A stretch of 64,000 bases of DNA. It comes from Psychrobacillus sp044762855 (GTDB lineage Bacteria > Bacillota > Bacilli > Bacillales_A > Planococcaceae). The notes beneath the pieces were generated by a model. It did no database searches. It saw nothing but the letters and a program-made list of their open reading frames with translations, and was not told where the DNA came from. The position numbers and the translations under genes were made by a program. Below are positions 41,260 through 49,956 of this stretch, piece after piece; position 1 is the first letter of the stretch, and the number at the start of each line of letters is the position of its first letter. The DNA lies in contig NZ_JBIWFB010000005.1 in NCBI RefSeq assembly GCF_044762855.1, forward strand, positions 124,001 to 188,000, written 5' to 3'.

Positions 41260-44055
41260 TTATTTTAATGCTTCGTCAATGATTCGTGCTTGTTCAACTT
41301 TGTACGTATCTCCATCACCTTCAGCTGGACTTGAACGATGCACACGACCAACGTAAGTGATTTCTTTACCATCTGCTATTTCTAATAAGTACGGAAGGGC
41401 AAAATTCCATGAACCCATATTTTCAGGCTCTTCTTGCGCCCAAGCTAGTTGCTTCACATTAGGATAACGATCGACAATTGCTTGAATTTTTTCTGTTGGG
41501 AAAGGATATAGTTGTTCTACACGTACGATATGTAAGTGATCGAATCCTTCTCCATCTTTTACTTTGTCTGCAAGATCAATCGCTAGTTTACCGCTTGCAA
41601 AAATGATCTTCTCAACCTTTTTAGCGTCTTGGCCAAGACCTGGTTGTTCTACTACGGTTTCAAATTGACCCGAAGTTAGTTCTGCTACATCTGCTCCTAC
41701 TAACGGGTGTCGTAACAAAGATTTTGGAGACACAATGATTAATGGACGAATTCCATCCTCTTTTAACATTTTAGCTTGTCTGCGTAAAATATGGAAATAG
41801 TTTGCCGAACTTGATAGATTGGCTACTGTCCAGTTATTTTCCGCTGCTAACTGTAGATAACGTTCTAAACGTGCACTTGAATGCTCTGCACCTTGACCTT
41901 CAGCAGCATGTGGTAATAACATAACAAGTCCTGATTTCAATCCCCATTTAGATCTTGCTGCACTGATAAAGTTATCGAACATCACTTGTGCCATATTCGC
42001 AAAATCTCCATATTGTGCTTCCCATATAGATAAAGAATTTGGATCTTCCAAATTGTAGCCAAATTCATAACCTAAAATAGCTGCTTCCGTTAATGGACTA
42101 TTATGCACAACAAACGAAGCTTTCGCATCACTAACGGCATGAATTGGTGTTAATTCCGCCCCTGTTTTTTCATCGTGTAGCACTAAATGTCTATGAGAGA
42201 AAGTACCTCGCTGCGCATCTTGACCAGTTAAACGAATCGAGTTTCCATCTTGCAGAATCGTTGCGAAAGCAAGTGTTTCTGCATGACCCCAGTCGATTTT
42301 ACCTTTTCCTTTAAAAGGTTCTTCACGTCGTTTTAAGATTTTTTCTAACTTTTTAAATGCAGTAAATTCAGCTGGCCAAGTAAGAAGCTCTTCATTGATT
42401 TTTGCGAGCTTGCTTTCCTCTACTCCAGTTTCTATTACAGGGAATCCATTTAATACTGCTTCCGGAATAACAATATCATGGGCAGTAGTTTGTGGAAGCT
42501 CTTTCACACGATCATATGCCTCTTGCATTCCACTGAAAATCGACTCATCTAAAGTAGTCACATCAGCAGTATCAATTAATTTTTCTTCTACTAATTGTGT
42601 TCCGTAAAGTTCTCGAACTGTTGGATGTTGGTGAACTTTATGATACATCGTTGGATTTGTTACTAAAGGCTCGTCCATTTCGTTATGTCCATAACGACGG
42701 TAACCTAATAAGTCAATCACGATATCTTTTTCAAACTTTTGACGATATTCATGAGCAAATTTCGCTACTGCAAGAACTGCTTCTGGATCATCTGCATTTA
42801 CATGAATAATAGGTACTTCATATCCTTTTGCTGGATCAGAAGAATATTGTGTCGAACGGGAATCGTAATGTTCGGTTGTAAAACCAATCATATTATTTGC
42901 GATAATATGTATAGATCCTCCTGTTTGGAATCCTCGTATTCTGCTGTAATTCAATACTTCTGTTACAACACCTTGGCCAGGAAAAGCTGCATCACCATGT
43001 ATTAAAATAGCAAATGCCGCATTTTTATCTTGAACAGGGTATCCTGCTGTGTCTGTTGTTTCTTGTGCTGCACGAGTTTGACCAGTAACAATAGGACTTA
43101 CCACTTCTAAATGAGATGGGTTGTATGCCAATTTTAATGTTAGACCGGATGGTGAACGGAATGTCGCACCTTTGTGGTACTTCACATCTCCATACCAACC
43201 TTCTGACATTTCTAAGGAACCATCTTTCGGTAAAAATGACTCACTAGGTACATGTGCAAACTCCGCAAACATCATTTCATATGGCTTTTGTAAAACATGT
43301 GTTAATACATTTAATCTTCCACGGTGTGCCATACCGATATTTACTTGTTTTGTATTTGTTTTATTGGATTGACGTACTAATTCGTCCATTAGGACAACTA
43401 ACGTATCTAACCCTTCAATGGAAAAACGTTTCGCACCTACAAATGTGCGGTGGATAAATTTCTCAAAACCTTCTATTTGCGTTAAACGCTTAAGTAATGC
43501 TTTTTTGTCATCTGCTGAGAGTTTTTCTAAAACAGCACCTTTTTCAATTTTTTCTTGTAACCATAATCTTTCTTCTGAATTTACAATATGTGCAATTTCA
43601 AAAGCTATCTTGTTTGAGTAAGCAGCTTTTAAATGATCAATTGCTTGTAAACCATTAGTAATATTACTTGGAGCATTCGTTAATAAAAATGAAACTGGAA
43701 CTTCACGTAAATCTTGATCTGTTAAACCATATGTTTTCGGATCAATTTTAGGGTCTTCTTTTGGGCCATCATTTAATGGATAAATATCCGCTGTTAAATG
43801 TCCATGTGCACGAATTGCATCTGCAAGTTGGATTGCACGAATAACTTTTTCAAAATTATTTGGCGCAACTAAGGATGTAGTAACATTTGCACTGGATGTA
43901 GTAGATGCAATCGTTGGTGCACCATACTGTTGAAATAAACTTACTAATTCGCTGTCCACTTCGTCCGGAGACTGTAGAAATAAATCATACTGCTCCATCA
44001 CATAACCAAGGTTAGGACCCGAAAAAGCTGACCAAGGTGTTTGATTGTTCGACAT
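41260..44055 (-). CDS. odhA: 2-oxoglutarate dehydrogenase E1 component
   Basis: The 931-residue thiamine-diphosphate enzyme oxidatively decarboxylates 2-oxoglutarate in the TCA cycle. Visible features: TNTKQVNIGMAHRGRLNVL, the ThDP motif around GDAAFPGQGVVTEVLNYS to IHIIANNMIGFTT, and the transketolase-like C-terminal half (LLPHAAEGQGAEHSSARLER). Length and N-terminus (NNQTPWSAFSGPNLGYVMEQ) are standard for Bacilli. A dyad lies about 90 bases upstream. Confidence 0.97.
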   Translation of the reverse strand: MSNNQTPWSAFSGPNLGYVMEQYDLFLQSPDEVDSELVSLFQQYGAPTIASTTSSANVTTSLVAPNNFEKVIRAIQLADAIRAHGHLTADIYPLNDGPKEDPKIDPKTYGLTDQDLREVPVSFLLTNAPSNITNGLQAIDHLKAAYSNKIAFEIAHIVNSEERLWLQEKIEKGAVLEKLSADDKKALLKRLTQIEGFEKFIHRTFVGAKRFSIEGLDTLVVLMDELVRQSNKTNTKQVNIGMAHRGRLNVLTHVLQKPYEMMFAEFAHVPSESFLPKDGSLEMSEGWYGDVKYHKGATFRSPSGLTLKLAYNPSHLEVVSPIVTGQTRAAQETTDTAGYPVQDKNAAFAILIHGDAAFPGQGVVTEVLNYSRIRGFQTGGSIHIIANNMIGFTTEHYDSRSTQYSSDPAKGYEVPIIHVNADDPEAVLAVAKFAHEYRQKFEKDIVIDLLGYRRYGHNEMDEPLVTNPTMYHKVHQHPTVRELYGTQLVEEKLIDTADVTTLDESIFSGMQEAYDRVKELPQTTAHDIVIPEAVLNGFPVIETGVEESKLAKINEELLTWPAEFTAFKKLEKILKRREEPFKGKGKIDWGHAETLAFATILQDGNSIRLTGQDAQRGTFSHRHLVLHDEKTGAELTPIHAVSDAKASFVVHNSPLTEAAILGYEFGYNLEDPNSLSIWEAQYGDFANMAQVMFDNFISAARSKWGLKSGLVMLLPHAAEGQGAEHSSARLERYLQLAAENNWTVANLSSSANYFHILRRQAKMLKEDGIRPLIIVSPKSLLRHPLVGADVAELTSGQFETVVEQPGLGQDAKKVEKIIFASGKLAIDLADKVKDGEGFDHLHIVRVEQLYPFPTEKIQAIVDRYPNVKQLAWAQEEPENMGSWNFALPYLLEIADGKEITYVGRVHRSSPAEGDGDTYKVEQARIIDEALK

Positions 44056-44143
44056 TTAGAAAAACCTCCAACATTTTGTGCCTTCTAGGCTTTGATGAAA
44101 AATAACATAAAAAAATTTAGTAGAATAAAATCGAATGTAAACT

Positions 44144-44162
44144 TTTTGTGTCCAACACAAAA
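44144..44162. promoter_or_regulatory. dyad upstream of odhA
   Basis: Perfect dyad TTTTGTGT-CCA-ACACAAAA about 90 bases upstream of the odhA start. It could be an operator; the regulator is unknown. Confidence 0.4.
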
Positions 44163-44320
44163 TGTTCACATTTATAGTTTACCACTCTTTCAAAAGGACT
44201 GAAAGTATAGTTTGAAAGAACAATTTTTCCATATCCATCTTACTACTCTAGGAAAAAAATACAATGCTTTTTTTCAAATTAAATAAGAATTTGAACTATA
44301 TATTTTTTTGGACAATTGTA

Positions 44321-45697
44321 TTATTCCTCCTTTTCCAATTTAGAGAAAATAATGTTAAATTTTGTACATTCATTTTCTACGCTCTCTACCTGTATATCCC
44401 CTTCGTATTCGGAAATTAAACGCTTTACAATACTAAGTCCTAAACCAGTTCCTCCTTTTGTTTTCGTCCTTGCTTCATCCACAACAAAAAAGCGATCAAA
44501 TATTTTAGGTAGCAAAGCAGCTGGAATACCAATCCCGTTGTCTTCGATAGATAGAATGGTTTGGGTATCGTTTTGCGTTACTTGTATGGCAATTTTCGGT
44601 CGATTGACGTTGTACTTAATCGCATTATCAATGAGATTTCCTATTATTTGTTCTAAAGCAGTTGTTGGTATCGGTAGTTTTACATTGTTGTTACCATTAA
44701 AACTGATTTCTACGGTTGGTGATAGAATGCGGTACTTCTGCTGTAAATCATAAACTACTGCCGAAATTATCGTTTCTTTTTGTTCATAGGAATGTTCCCT
44801 TTTTGCAAGTTTAAGCATTTCTTCTATTAAGAGTTTCATTCTTTGTACTTCTGTTAAAGAGATTTGCAAGGAATCATCTAACACATCCTTATCTTCTTTG
44901 CCCCAACGATTCAATAAAGACAAATGCCCTTCTACCACTTGTATCGGTGTTCTTAATTCATGCGACACATTATGAATAAATTCATCTTGTCTAGTAATCG
45001 TTTCTGAAACTTCATTCATCAGTTGTTTATAAATCGTTAAAAGTTCTCCGATTTCATCATTGGTAGCATATTGAAAACGGACTTCTTTGGAGAACTTTGT
45101 CCGTTTTGCTTCTTGCATTTCACTTCGTAATTCTTTTAAAGGTTTTAGTAAAATGGAAGACAATGAGTAACCAATCAATGCCGAAATAACGAGTGCAATT
45201 AACGTAAAAATAACCATAGCTATAAAAATATAACGCATTAACTGTGAAAAATTTTCAAGACTATGGGAAATTTCCACATACCCTTTAAATAACCCGAAAT
45301 CTGTTTCCGACACTTTATGAAGAAGCAGTTGATTATTTAGTTTATCTTTTTGAAAGTCGGTCGTTAATGTTGGTGAAAAATTCGGAAATGGACTTGCATC
45401 ATTTATGCGTAAAACTTCAATTCCATCTGCATTTAAAATGCGAACAGACTGTTTTTGGTTGACAAGTTGATTTAGCAATGTTTTATTTCGCTGGATATCT
45501 TGGATAGAGATGATCGGTCCTTTTGATTCGAAAAAGTTAACGACTTCATGCAATGTATTCTGTGCAGTCTTCTCTTCCGAAATAAGTAACCAATTGTACA
45601 GAGAAAAGAACAAAATAAGGCACATCATAAAAAAACTCAAAAAAATCGAAAGACCGGACGCATATGTCCATTTTCGTTGCAATGTCCAGTTTCTCAT
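44321..45697 (-). CDS. sensor histidine kinase, ArlS-like
   Basis: The 458-residue membrane kinase has TM1 (about 13-38), an extracellular sensor (about 39-155), TM2 (about 157-180), HAMP, HisKA with the phospho-His in FIHNVSHELRTPIQVVEGH, and HATPase_c with N box LIDNAIKYN and G boxes DNGIGIP and GGTGLGLSIV. Sequence and pairing resemble ArlS of S. aureus. Its start overlaps the response-regulator stop by 4 bases. The signal is unknown. Confidence 0.9.
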   Translation of the reverse strand: MRNWTLQRKWTYASGLSIFLSFFMMCLILFFSLYNWLLISEEKTAQNTLHEVVNFFESKGPIISIQDIQRNKTLLNQLVNQKQSVRILNADGIEVLRINDASPFPNFSPTLTTDFQKDKLNNQLLLHKVSETDFGLFKGYVEISHSLENFSQLMRYIFIAMVIFTLIALVISALIGYSLSSILLKPLKELRSEMQEAKRTKFSKEVRFQYATNDEIGELLTIYKQLMNEVSETITRQDEFIHNVSHELRTPIQVVEGHLSLLNRWGKEDKDVLDDSLQISLTEVQRMKLLIEEMLKLAKREHSYEQKETIISAVVYDLQQKYRILSPTVEISFNGNNNVKLPIPTTALEQIIGNLIDNAIKYNVNRPKIAIQVTQNDTQTILSIEDNGIGIPAALLPKIFDRFFVVDEARTKTKGGTGLGLSIVKRLISEYEGDIQVESVENECTKFNIIFSKLEKEE

Positions 45698-46368
45698 GTG
45701 CGCATCACATATCCTACCCCTCGAACAGTTTCAATGAGCGCAGCAATCTCATCTGGTAGCTTTTTTCTCAAATGCCGTATGTACACATCTACTACATTTG
45801 TCTCAACTTCAGTTTCATAGCCCCATACTTTTTCTAAAATAACGTCTCGTGTTAAGACAATATTATTATTTTCCATAAAGTAAACGAGTAAATCATATTC
45901 CGTCTTCGTCAGCAAAATTTCTTTTTCCTGGTAAAATACTTGATGTGCTTTTTGGTCAATGGAAAGATGATGAATAGTCAAGTCATCGTCAACTGCTTGT
46001 GGACGTTCCACTCGTCTTAAAATAGCACGAATTCTCGCTAATAATTCTTCGATTGCAAACGGCTTTACAACATAATCATCTGCACCGGCTTCCAAACCGG
46101 AAACTCGGTCGATAATGGCATCTCTTGCCGTTATTAAAATAATGGGAGTTTCTTTTTTCCCACGAACTCTTCTACAAATTTCTAGGCCATTCAAATTAGG
46201 CAACATAACGTCTATTAACATCAAGTCATAGTCATTTTCTAATGCAAGTGTTGCCCCTTCCCTGCCATCATGGGAAACCGTCACAATAAAATTTTCATGC
46301 TTTAATTCTAACTCTACAAATTTAGCGATATTTATCTCATCTTCTATGAGTAAAATATGTCGTTTCAC
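45694..46368 (-). CDS. OmpR-family response regulator, ArlR-like
   Basis: The 224-residue regulator has a receiver domain (IEDE acidic pair, phospho-Asp in LMLIDVMLPNLNG, Lys in DDYVVKPFA) and a C-terminal winged helix (LTKTEYDLLVYFMENNN, VVDVYIRHLRKKL). It is partnered with the adjacent kinase. The start is taken as GTG 46368, ten bases after AAAGGA; TTG 46377 is too near the RBS. Confidence 0.92.
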   Translation of the reverse strand: MKRHILLIEDEINIAKFVELELKHENFIVTVSHDGREGATLALENDYDLMLIDVMLPNLNGLEICRRVRGKKETPIILITARDAIIDRVSGLEAGADDYVVKPFAIEELLARIRAILRRVERPQAVDDDLTIHHLSIDQKAHQVFYQEKEILLTKTEYDLLVYFMENNNIVLTRDVILEKVWGYETEVETNVVDVYIRHLRKKLPDEIAALIETVRGVGYVMRT

Positions 46369-46385
46369 AATACACAAATCCTTTC

Positions 46386-46418
46386 AAAAAATACCGTTCA
46401 TACTAGGAATGAACGGTA
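46386..46418 (-). terminator. terminator of the PAS-GGDEF gene
   Basis: 10-bp stem (46392-46401 with 46409-46418) overlapping the stop codon of the GGDEF gene, followed by T6 on the minus strand. Confidence 0.85.
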
Positions 46419-48070
46419 CTCGCATATACATAATTATTTTTACCAAGTTTCTTCGCCTCATACAATGCCATGTCCGCATTTTCTAGTAGTTCATTTGCAG
46501 TTGGTCCATCATTGGGAAAGATAGAAATGCCAATAGAAATGGTTGGTGAAAAATGATTGTTTTCAATCGTCCACCCTTTTTTAAAAGTATGTTGGATAGA
46601 CTGAATAATCGATTCGAGCTTCACGCTTTTCCCATCTATATAATCATGAATCTGTTCCACTACAATGATAAATTCATCTCCGCCAAACCGATATATTTGA
46701 ATGTCTTGTTGGACACTTTCTTTTAATTTCTCTGCAAACTGTTTTAAAAAACGATCCCCCATATCATGTCCAAACTGATCGTTTATTTCTTTAAAATTAT
46801 CACCATCTATAAATAGTAACCCAATATTCGCGTCATCTACCGAAACTTTTTGTGTAGCTTCGATCATATTTTCGTTGAACATTCGTCTGTTTGGTAAACC
46901 TGTCAAACTATCATGGAACGCTAAAAATTTCAGCTGATCCTCTAAGGCACGTTTTTCGGTATTTTCTCTTGATACAAAAACAAACCACTTTTCTTCTTCA
47001 TCATCCACCGTACTTTGCACGGTAGTAATCGTTGTGTCTGTCCATATAGTGGACCCATCTTTCGTTTTTAAAAGCAGCTCTGTGCGTATTTTGTTCTTAT
47101 CTTCCTGAGCTGAAAATATTTCAACATCTCCCCAAAAAGCAGAAGACCCTTTGGCGATTAACTGTAAATAATAAGTTCCCAGCAATTCTTCTTTTTCATA
47201 TTTCAAAATAGTTTCGTGACTCGGAGAAGAATACAGTAAAAAGCCATTTTCATCTGTAATAGCGATTAAATCATTAGAATGTTCTGTAATCAATTTGAAT
47301 GAGCGTTCAATGTTCCGTAGTTCGGTCATGATTCGCTTTTTTTCAGTATTATCAAATTGAATGGTTAAATATTTCTCAATAATACCATTTTCATTAGAAA
47401 TTGGTATTATTGTCGCGTCTACCCAATAGAAAGAACCGTATTTGGTACGATTACGTATTTGCCCTCGCCAAATTTCTCCTTTTTGAATCGTTTCCCATAA
47501 TTGTTCAAAAAAATTCTTTTCATGAAAATGAGAGTTAATCATCCAAAATGATTTTCCAATTAACTCCTCTTTATTAAACTGAGAAGTCTTTTCGAACAAT
47601 TCATTTACCATTACAATGATACCCTCTTCATTCGTCATAGCGACCAGTGCCGCATCATTTACTCCTTTTCGATAGCTTTCTAATATATAAGTAGAATCTT
47701 GCATTTCTTTTGTTTTAATTACTTCTTTTGTAGTTGCTAAAATATATATATTCTCTTCATCAAATATAGGAATTACTGTAGTTTCATTCACAGATGTGGC
47801 ACCTTTTATACAGTGATGATCCTGGTAAGAAACTGACTGTTTAAGCATAGTCGCTCTATTGTAATGACAGAAAATCAATTTACAATGAAAATCACTAAAG
47901 CACTGCTCTAATCGCTTGCCCTGTGGGTTTTCAGTAAAGATTTCTTCCGCCTTTTTATTAATATATTCATAAATAAATGTATTTCCTTCTTTACGCATAA
48001 AAAACACATATTCGTCTACTAAATCATATAATAAATGGAATTGTTTTTGCGTAATAATTGGGTAAGACAT
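46403..48070 (-). CDS. multi-PAS GGDEF diguanylate cyclase
   Basis: A soluble protein of about 555 residues with three PAS-like regions (about 5-110; 125-245 with ELIGKSFWMINSHFH and the PAC motif TIQFDNTEKKR; 255-375 with SSPSHETILKYEKEELLG) and a GGDEF domain (DSLTGLPNRRMF, active site FGGDEF intact, TISIGISIFPNDG). No EAL domain follows, so synthesis of c-di-GMP is predicted. The start is ATG 48070 (AGGAG at 13 bases) or TTG 48082, which nearly abuts that RBS. Confidence 0.88.
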   Translation of the reverse strand: MSYPIITQKQFHLLYDLVDEYVFFMRKEGNTFIYEYINKKAEEIFTENPQGKRLEQCFSDFHCKLIFCHYNRATMLKQSVSYQDHHCIKGATSVNETTVIPIFDEENIYILATTKEVIKTKEMQDSTYILESYRKGVNDAALVAMTNEEGIIVMVNELFEKTSQFNKEELIGKSFWMINSHFHEKNFFEQLWETIQKGEIWRGQIRNRTKYGSFYWVDATIIPISNENGIIEKYLTIQFDNTEKKRIMTELRNIERSFKLITEHSNDLIAITDENGFLLYSSPSHETILKYEKEELLGTYYLQLIAKGSSAFWGDVEIFSAQEDKNKIRTELLLKTKDGSTIWTDTTITTVQSTVDDEEEKWFVFVSRENTEKRALEDQLKFLAFHDSLTGLPNRRMFNENMIEATQKVSVDDANIGLLFIDGDNFKEINDQFGHDMGDRFLKQFAEKLKESVQQDIQIYRFGGDEFIIVVEQIHDYIDGKSVKLESIIQSIQHTFKKGWTIENNHFSPTISIGISIFPNDGPTANELLENADMALYEAKKLGKNNYVYASTVHS

Positions 48071-48248
48071 ATTCTTAAACAAACTCCTATCACATTATGT
48101 TCTTGTATCCTATAATCATATGTATTTCAAGTAAAACATACAAGTATTTAGTGTTTATTCTTTACAAAGATTTAATAAATTTGACAAGATTTAAGACTAT
48201 GCAAAACGATGAAAACAAAGTATATTATTAATGCAAATAATTTTATAA

Positions 48249-48334
48249 GGCAAAGTTCACTTTGCCGAGGGAAGGCAAATGGTGCGCCACCAGTTTTGAG
48301 CTGGTCCTAGTAGGTTCGATTCCTACCCCGAAAT
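48249..48334 (+). ncRNA. tRNA-like remnant or structured RNA
   Basis: Within the gap 48071-48417. It shows a T-arm-like hairpin GTAGG-TTCGAT(T)-CCTAC (48310-48326), a 4-nt variable region and an anticodon-arm-like hairpin ACCAG-TTTTGAG-CTGGT, both with canonical spacing. No matching 7-bp acceptor stem exists and the D-arm region is replaced by other hairpins (GGCAAAG/CTTTGCC at 48249-48266; TGGTG/CACCA). A decayed tRNA gene or an unrelated structured leader of the GNAT gene are both possible. Confidence 0.3.
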
Positions 48335-48417
48335 TTTTTATGCAATTCGAAATGAAAAATTTCTGGGACCTAGGATGACTATGCTCATTTTTTTGGGTTC
48401 TTTAGGGGGCGCTTTTT

Positions 48418-48963
48418 TTGATAAAAAAACGAGATTTGCATGAATGTACTTCTCTGTATGAATTGATGTCGGATCCGACTGTACTGCCTTATGTACGCCA
48501 TAAAGCATATTCAGTCGATGAATATTGGTTTTCAACAAAACAATTAATGGAAGAAGAGGAAGCTGGTACCGTTATCTCTCGAACGATTATAAGTGATTTC
48601 GGTCAACCAATCGGTACCATTAATTTATTTGATATTGAAGATGGAGCTGGGTTTTTAGGCACATGGATTGGCACTCAATTCCAAGGACTTGGCTATAATA
48701 AGAAAGCAAAAGAACAATTTCTAGAGGAGTTATTTTTCGAGCTAGATATTCACACTGTATTTTTGCGTATTCGCAAAACGAATCCAAAGAGTATTCGGGC
48801 AGCGGAAAAACTTCCTTACACGATTAAAGCAAACGAATCACATCCTTCTATTTATGCAGAGATTAACAAAAACCAAGAAGTATATGATTTGTACTATATT
48901 CCAAAAGATTTATTCCATTTAGTGATGATGCAACAAAACGATGCAGAAGAACAAGCGATGTAA
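48418..48963 (+). CDS. GNAT family N-acetyltransferase
   Basis: The 181-residue GNAT-fold enzyme of the RimJ/RimL-like group shows SDPTVLPYVRHKAYSVDEY, the acetyl-CoA-binding beta4 and loop (GTWIGTQFQGLGYNKKAKEQ) and FLRIRKTNPKSIRAAEKL. The substrate is unknown (protein N-terminus or small molecule). The start is TTG 48418 behind AGGGGGC; no in-frame ATG lies nearby. Confidence 0.85.
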   Translation: MIKKRDLHECTSLYELMSDPTVLPYVRHKAYSVDEYWFSTKQLMEEEEAGTVISRTIISDFGQPIGTINLFDIEDGAGFLGTWIGTQFQGLGYNKKAKEQFLEELFFELDIHTVFLRIRKTNPKSIRAAEKLPYTIKANESHPSIYAEINKNQEVYDLYYIPKDLFHLVMMQQNDAEEQAM

Positions 48964-48968
48964 TAATA

Positions 48969-49013
48969 AACTCCCTCCAAATAACTGATTTGACGGGAGT
49001 TCTTTATTTTTTA
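48969..49013 (+). terminator. terminator of the GNAT gene
   Basis: 7-bp stem AACTCCC/GGGAGTT (48969-48975 with 48995-49001), followed by a T-rich stretch. Confidence 0.65.
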
Positions 49014-49086
49014 ATTGTATGTTTGCGGTTCGTTTTTGACGAAATGATTATAACATAATTACCGTGAGATAGATGGAGCAGGACTG

Positions 49087-49117
49087 AGCAGCCAAAATTG
49101 CATCTTTGGCTGCTTTT
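49087..49117 (+). terminator. terminator-like hairpin
   Basis: 10-bp stem AGCAGCCAAA/TTTGGCTGCT (49087-49096 with 49105-49114) followed by TTT. There is no known gene just upstream, so it could end a read-through transcript or a small RNA. Confidence 0.4.
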
Positions 49118-49248
49118 ATCTGTATAGGAAAGTGACTTTTCTTTTGTTCTCAAAAACTTTGCCTCGAGATAGTAAATAGGAATTTTAAAGAATTGAAACG
49201 CATAATAGGGATACTGTTTCTTAGAGCGTTCTATTAGGTGACCGCTGT

Positions 49249-49381
49249 GATTTTCGCTGCAGGACGGACGCTTTCCGTGGGGTGAGTGATAAGCCTTCAC
49301 CGCCGCGCCTACGCACGTACGTTGTGAAGTCTCATCTTACTCACTTGATCCCTTCGGAGTCGCCGTCCTGCAGCGAAAATC
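49249..49381. repeat. 133-bp inverted-repeat element
   Basis: Perfect 19-base terminal arms (49249-49267 with 49363-49381) plus further partial complementarity inside (GTGGGGTGAGTGA with TACTCACTTGATCCC). It is GC-richer than its surroundings and has no coding content, resembling intergenic palindromic repeats I recall from Bacillales genomes. Confidence 0.65.
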
Positions 49382-49574
49382 GATGGAAAATACTTACTAA
49401 TCGGAGTGAAACATTTACAATAAATGGTGTATCGCGACAATACACACCACGAAAGCGACAACAATCGTCTAGCAGATGCTTACCTCCAAGTTCTGCGGGC
49501 TTTACGCCGCACATTCCTTAGAATATGTCGAAATCATCATCGTCTCACTACAAGTAAACTTGTTGTTATAAGAA

Positions 49575-49667
49575 TTAGTTGCTCACGCAAGCAATTTAGT
49601 AGCTTTCACGCCATTTTTAGTTGCTTTCGGAGTAGATTTAGTAGCTTTCAACGATCGATTAGTTGCC
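49575..49667. repeat. 21-bp tandem repeat array
   Basis: The motif TTAGT(T/A)GC begins at 49575, 49596, 49617, 49638 and 49659, exactly 21 bases apart; four full units and the start of a fifth. Units alternate between TTAGTTGCT and TTAGTAGCT. Read on the minus strand one frame gives a KATK heptad-like repeat, but it is not in a supported gene. Confidence 0.75.
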
Positions 49668-49830
49668 CTATACCATTTACTGGATTTGCTTCATTAGAAA
49701 ACTGCGTAAAATTTTGTTTTTTAGCATTCCTTGCGACACATTATCTCTATACCATGCTCAAAACTATAAATCTTTAACTTATGTTTTATTAAAAGGTACC
49801 CACATGCCAAAATTTCTATCTTTTCCTAGG

Positions 49831-49876
49831 CAAAAAAAAATGTGTAGGGATGCGACTTTGTCGCATCCCTACACAT
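49831..49876 (-). terminator. strong terminator of murG
   Basis: 17-bp perfect stem (49840-49856 with 49860-49876), 3-nt loop, followed on the minus strand by nine T. Confidence 0.92.
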
Positions 49877-49956
49877 CAAGAAATCTCGATAATGGTGTGG
49901 AACTCGCTTTCGTTCAAAACACTCTAAAAGCATCTATACATTTAATGCCTTGTGTC

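Larger units (their letters stand above)
49004..49956. other. 950-bp region without a credible gene
   Basis: Every open frame here lacks a good RBS or runs through repeats. The region contains a hairpin at 49087-49117, a long inverted repeat at 49249-49381, a 21-bp tandem array at 49575-49667 and the murG terminator at 49831-49876. It looks like a landing zone for noncoding repeats. Confidence 0.7.

Noticed and set aside
48071..48417. c-di-GMP (GEMM) riboswitch next to the GGDEF gene
   Set aside because: A GGCAAAG segment looked suggestive, but the other conserved GEMM motifs and tetraloop receptor are missing.
49004..49300. 98-codon minus-strand ORF
   Set aside because: It overlaps a terminator-like hairpin and the inverted repeat, with no credible RBS or family resemblance.
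49249..49381. Possible CRISPR repeat or insertion-sequence end
   Set aside because: Only one palindromic unit, no spacer periodicity, no transposase and no target duplication seen.
49282..49521. 79-codon plus-strand ORF, Pro/Ser-rich
   Set aside because: It lies largely inside the 133-bp inverted repeat; its composition follows the palindrome rather than a protein.
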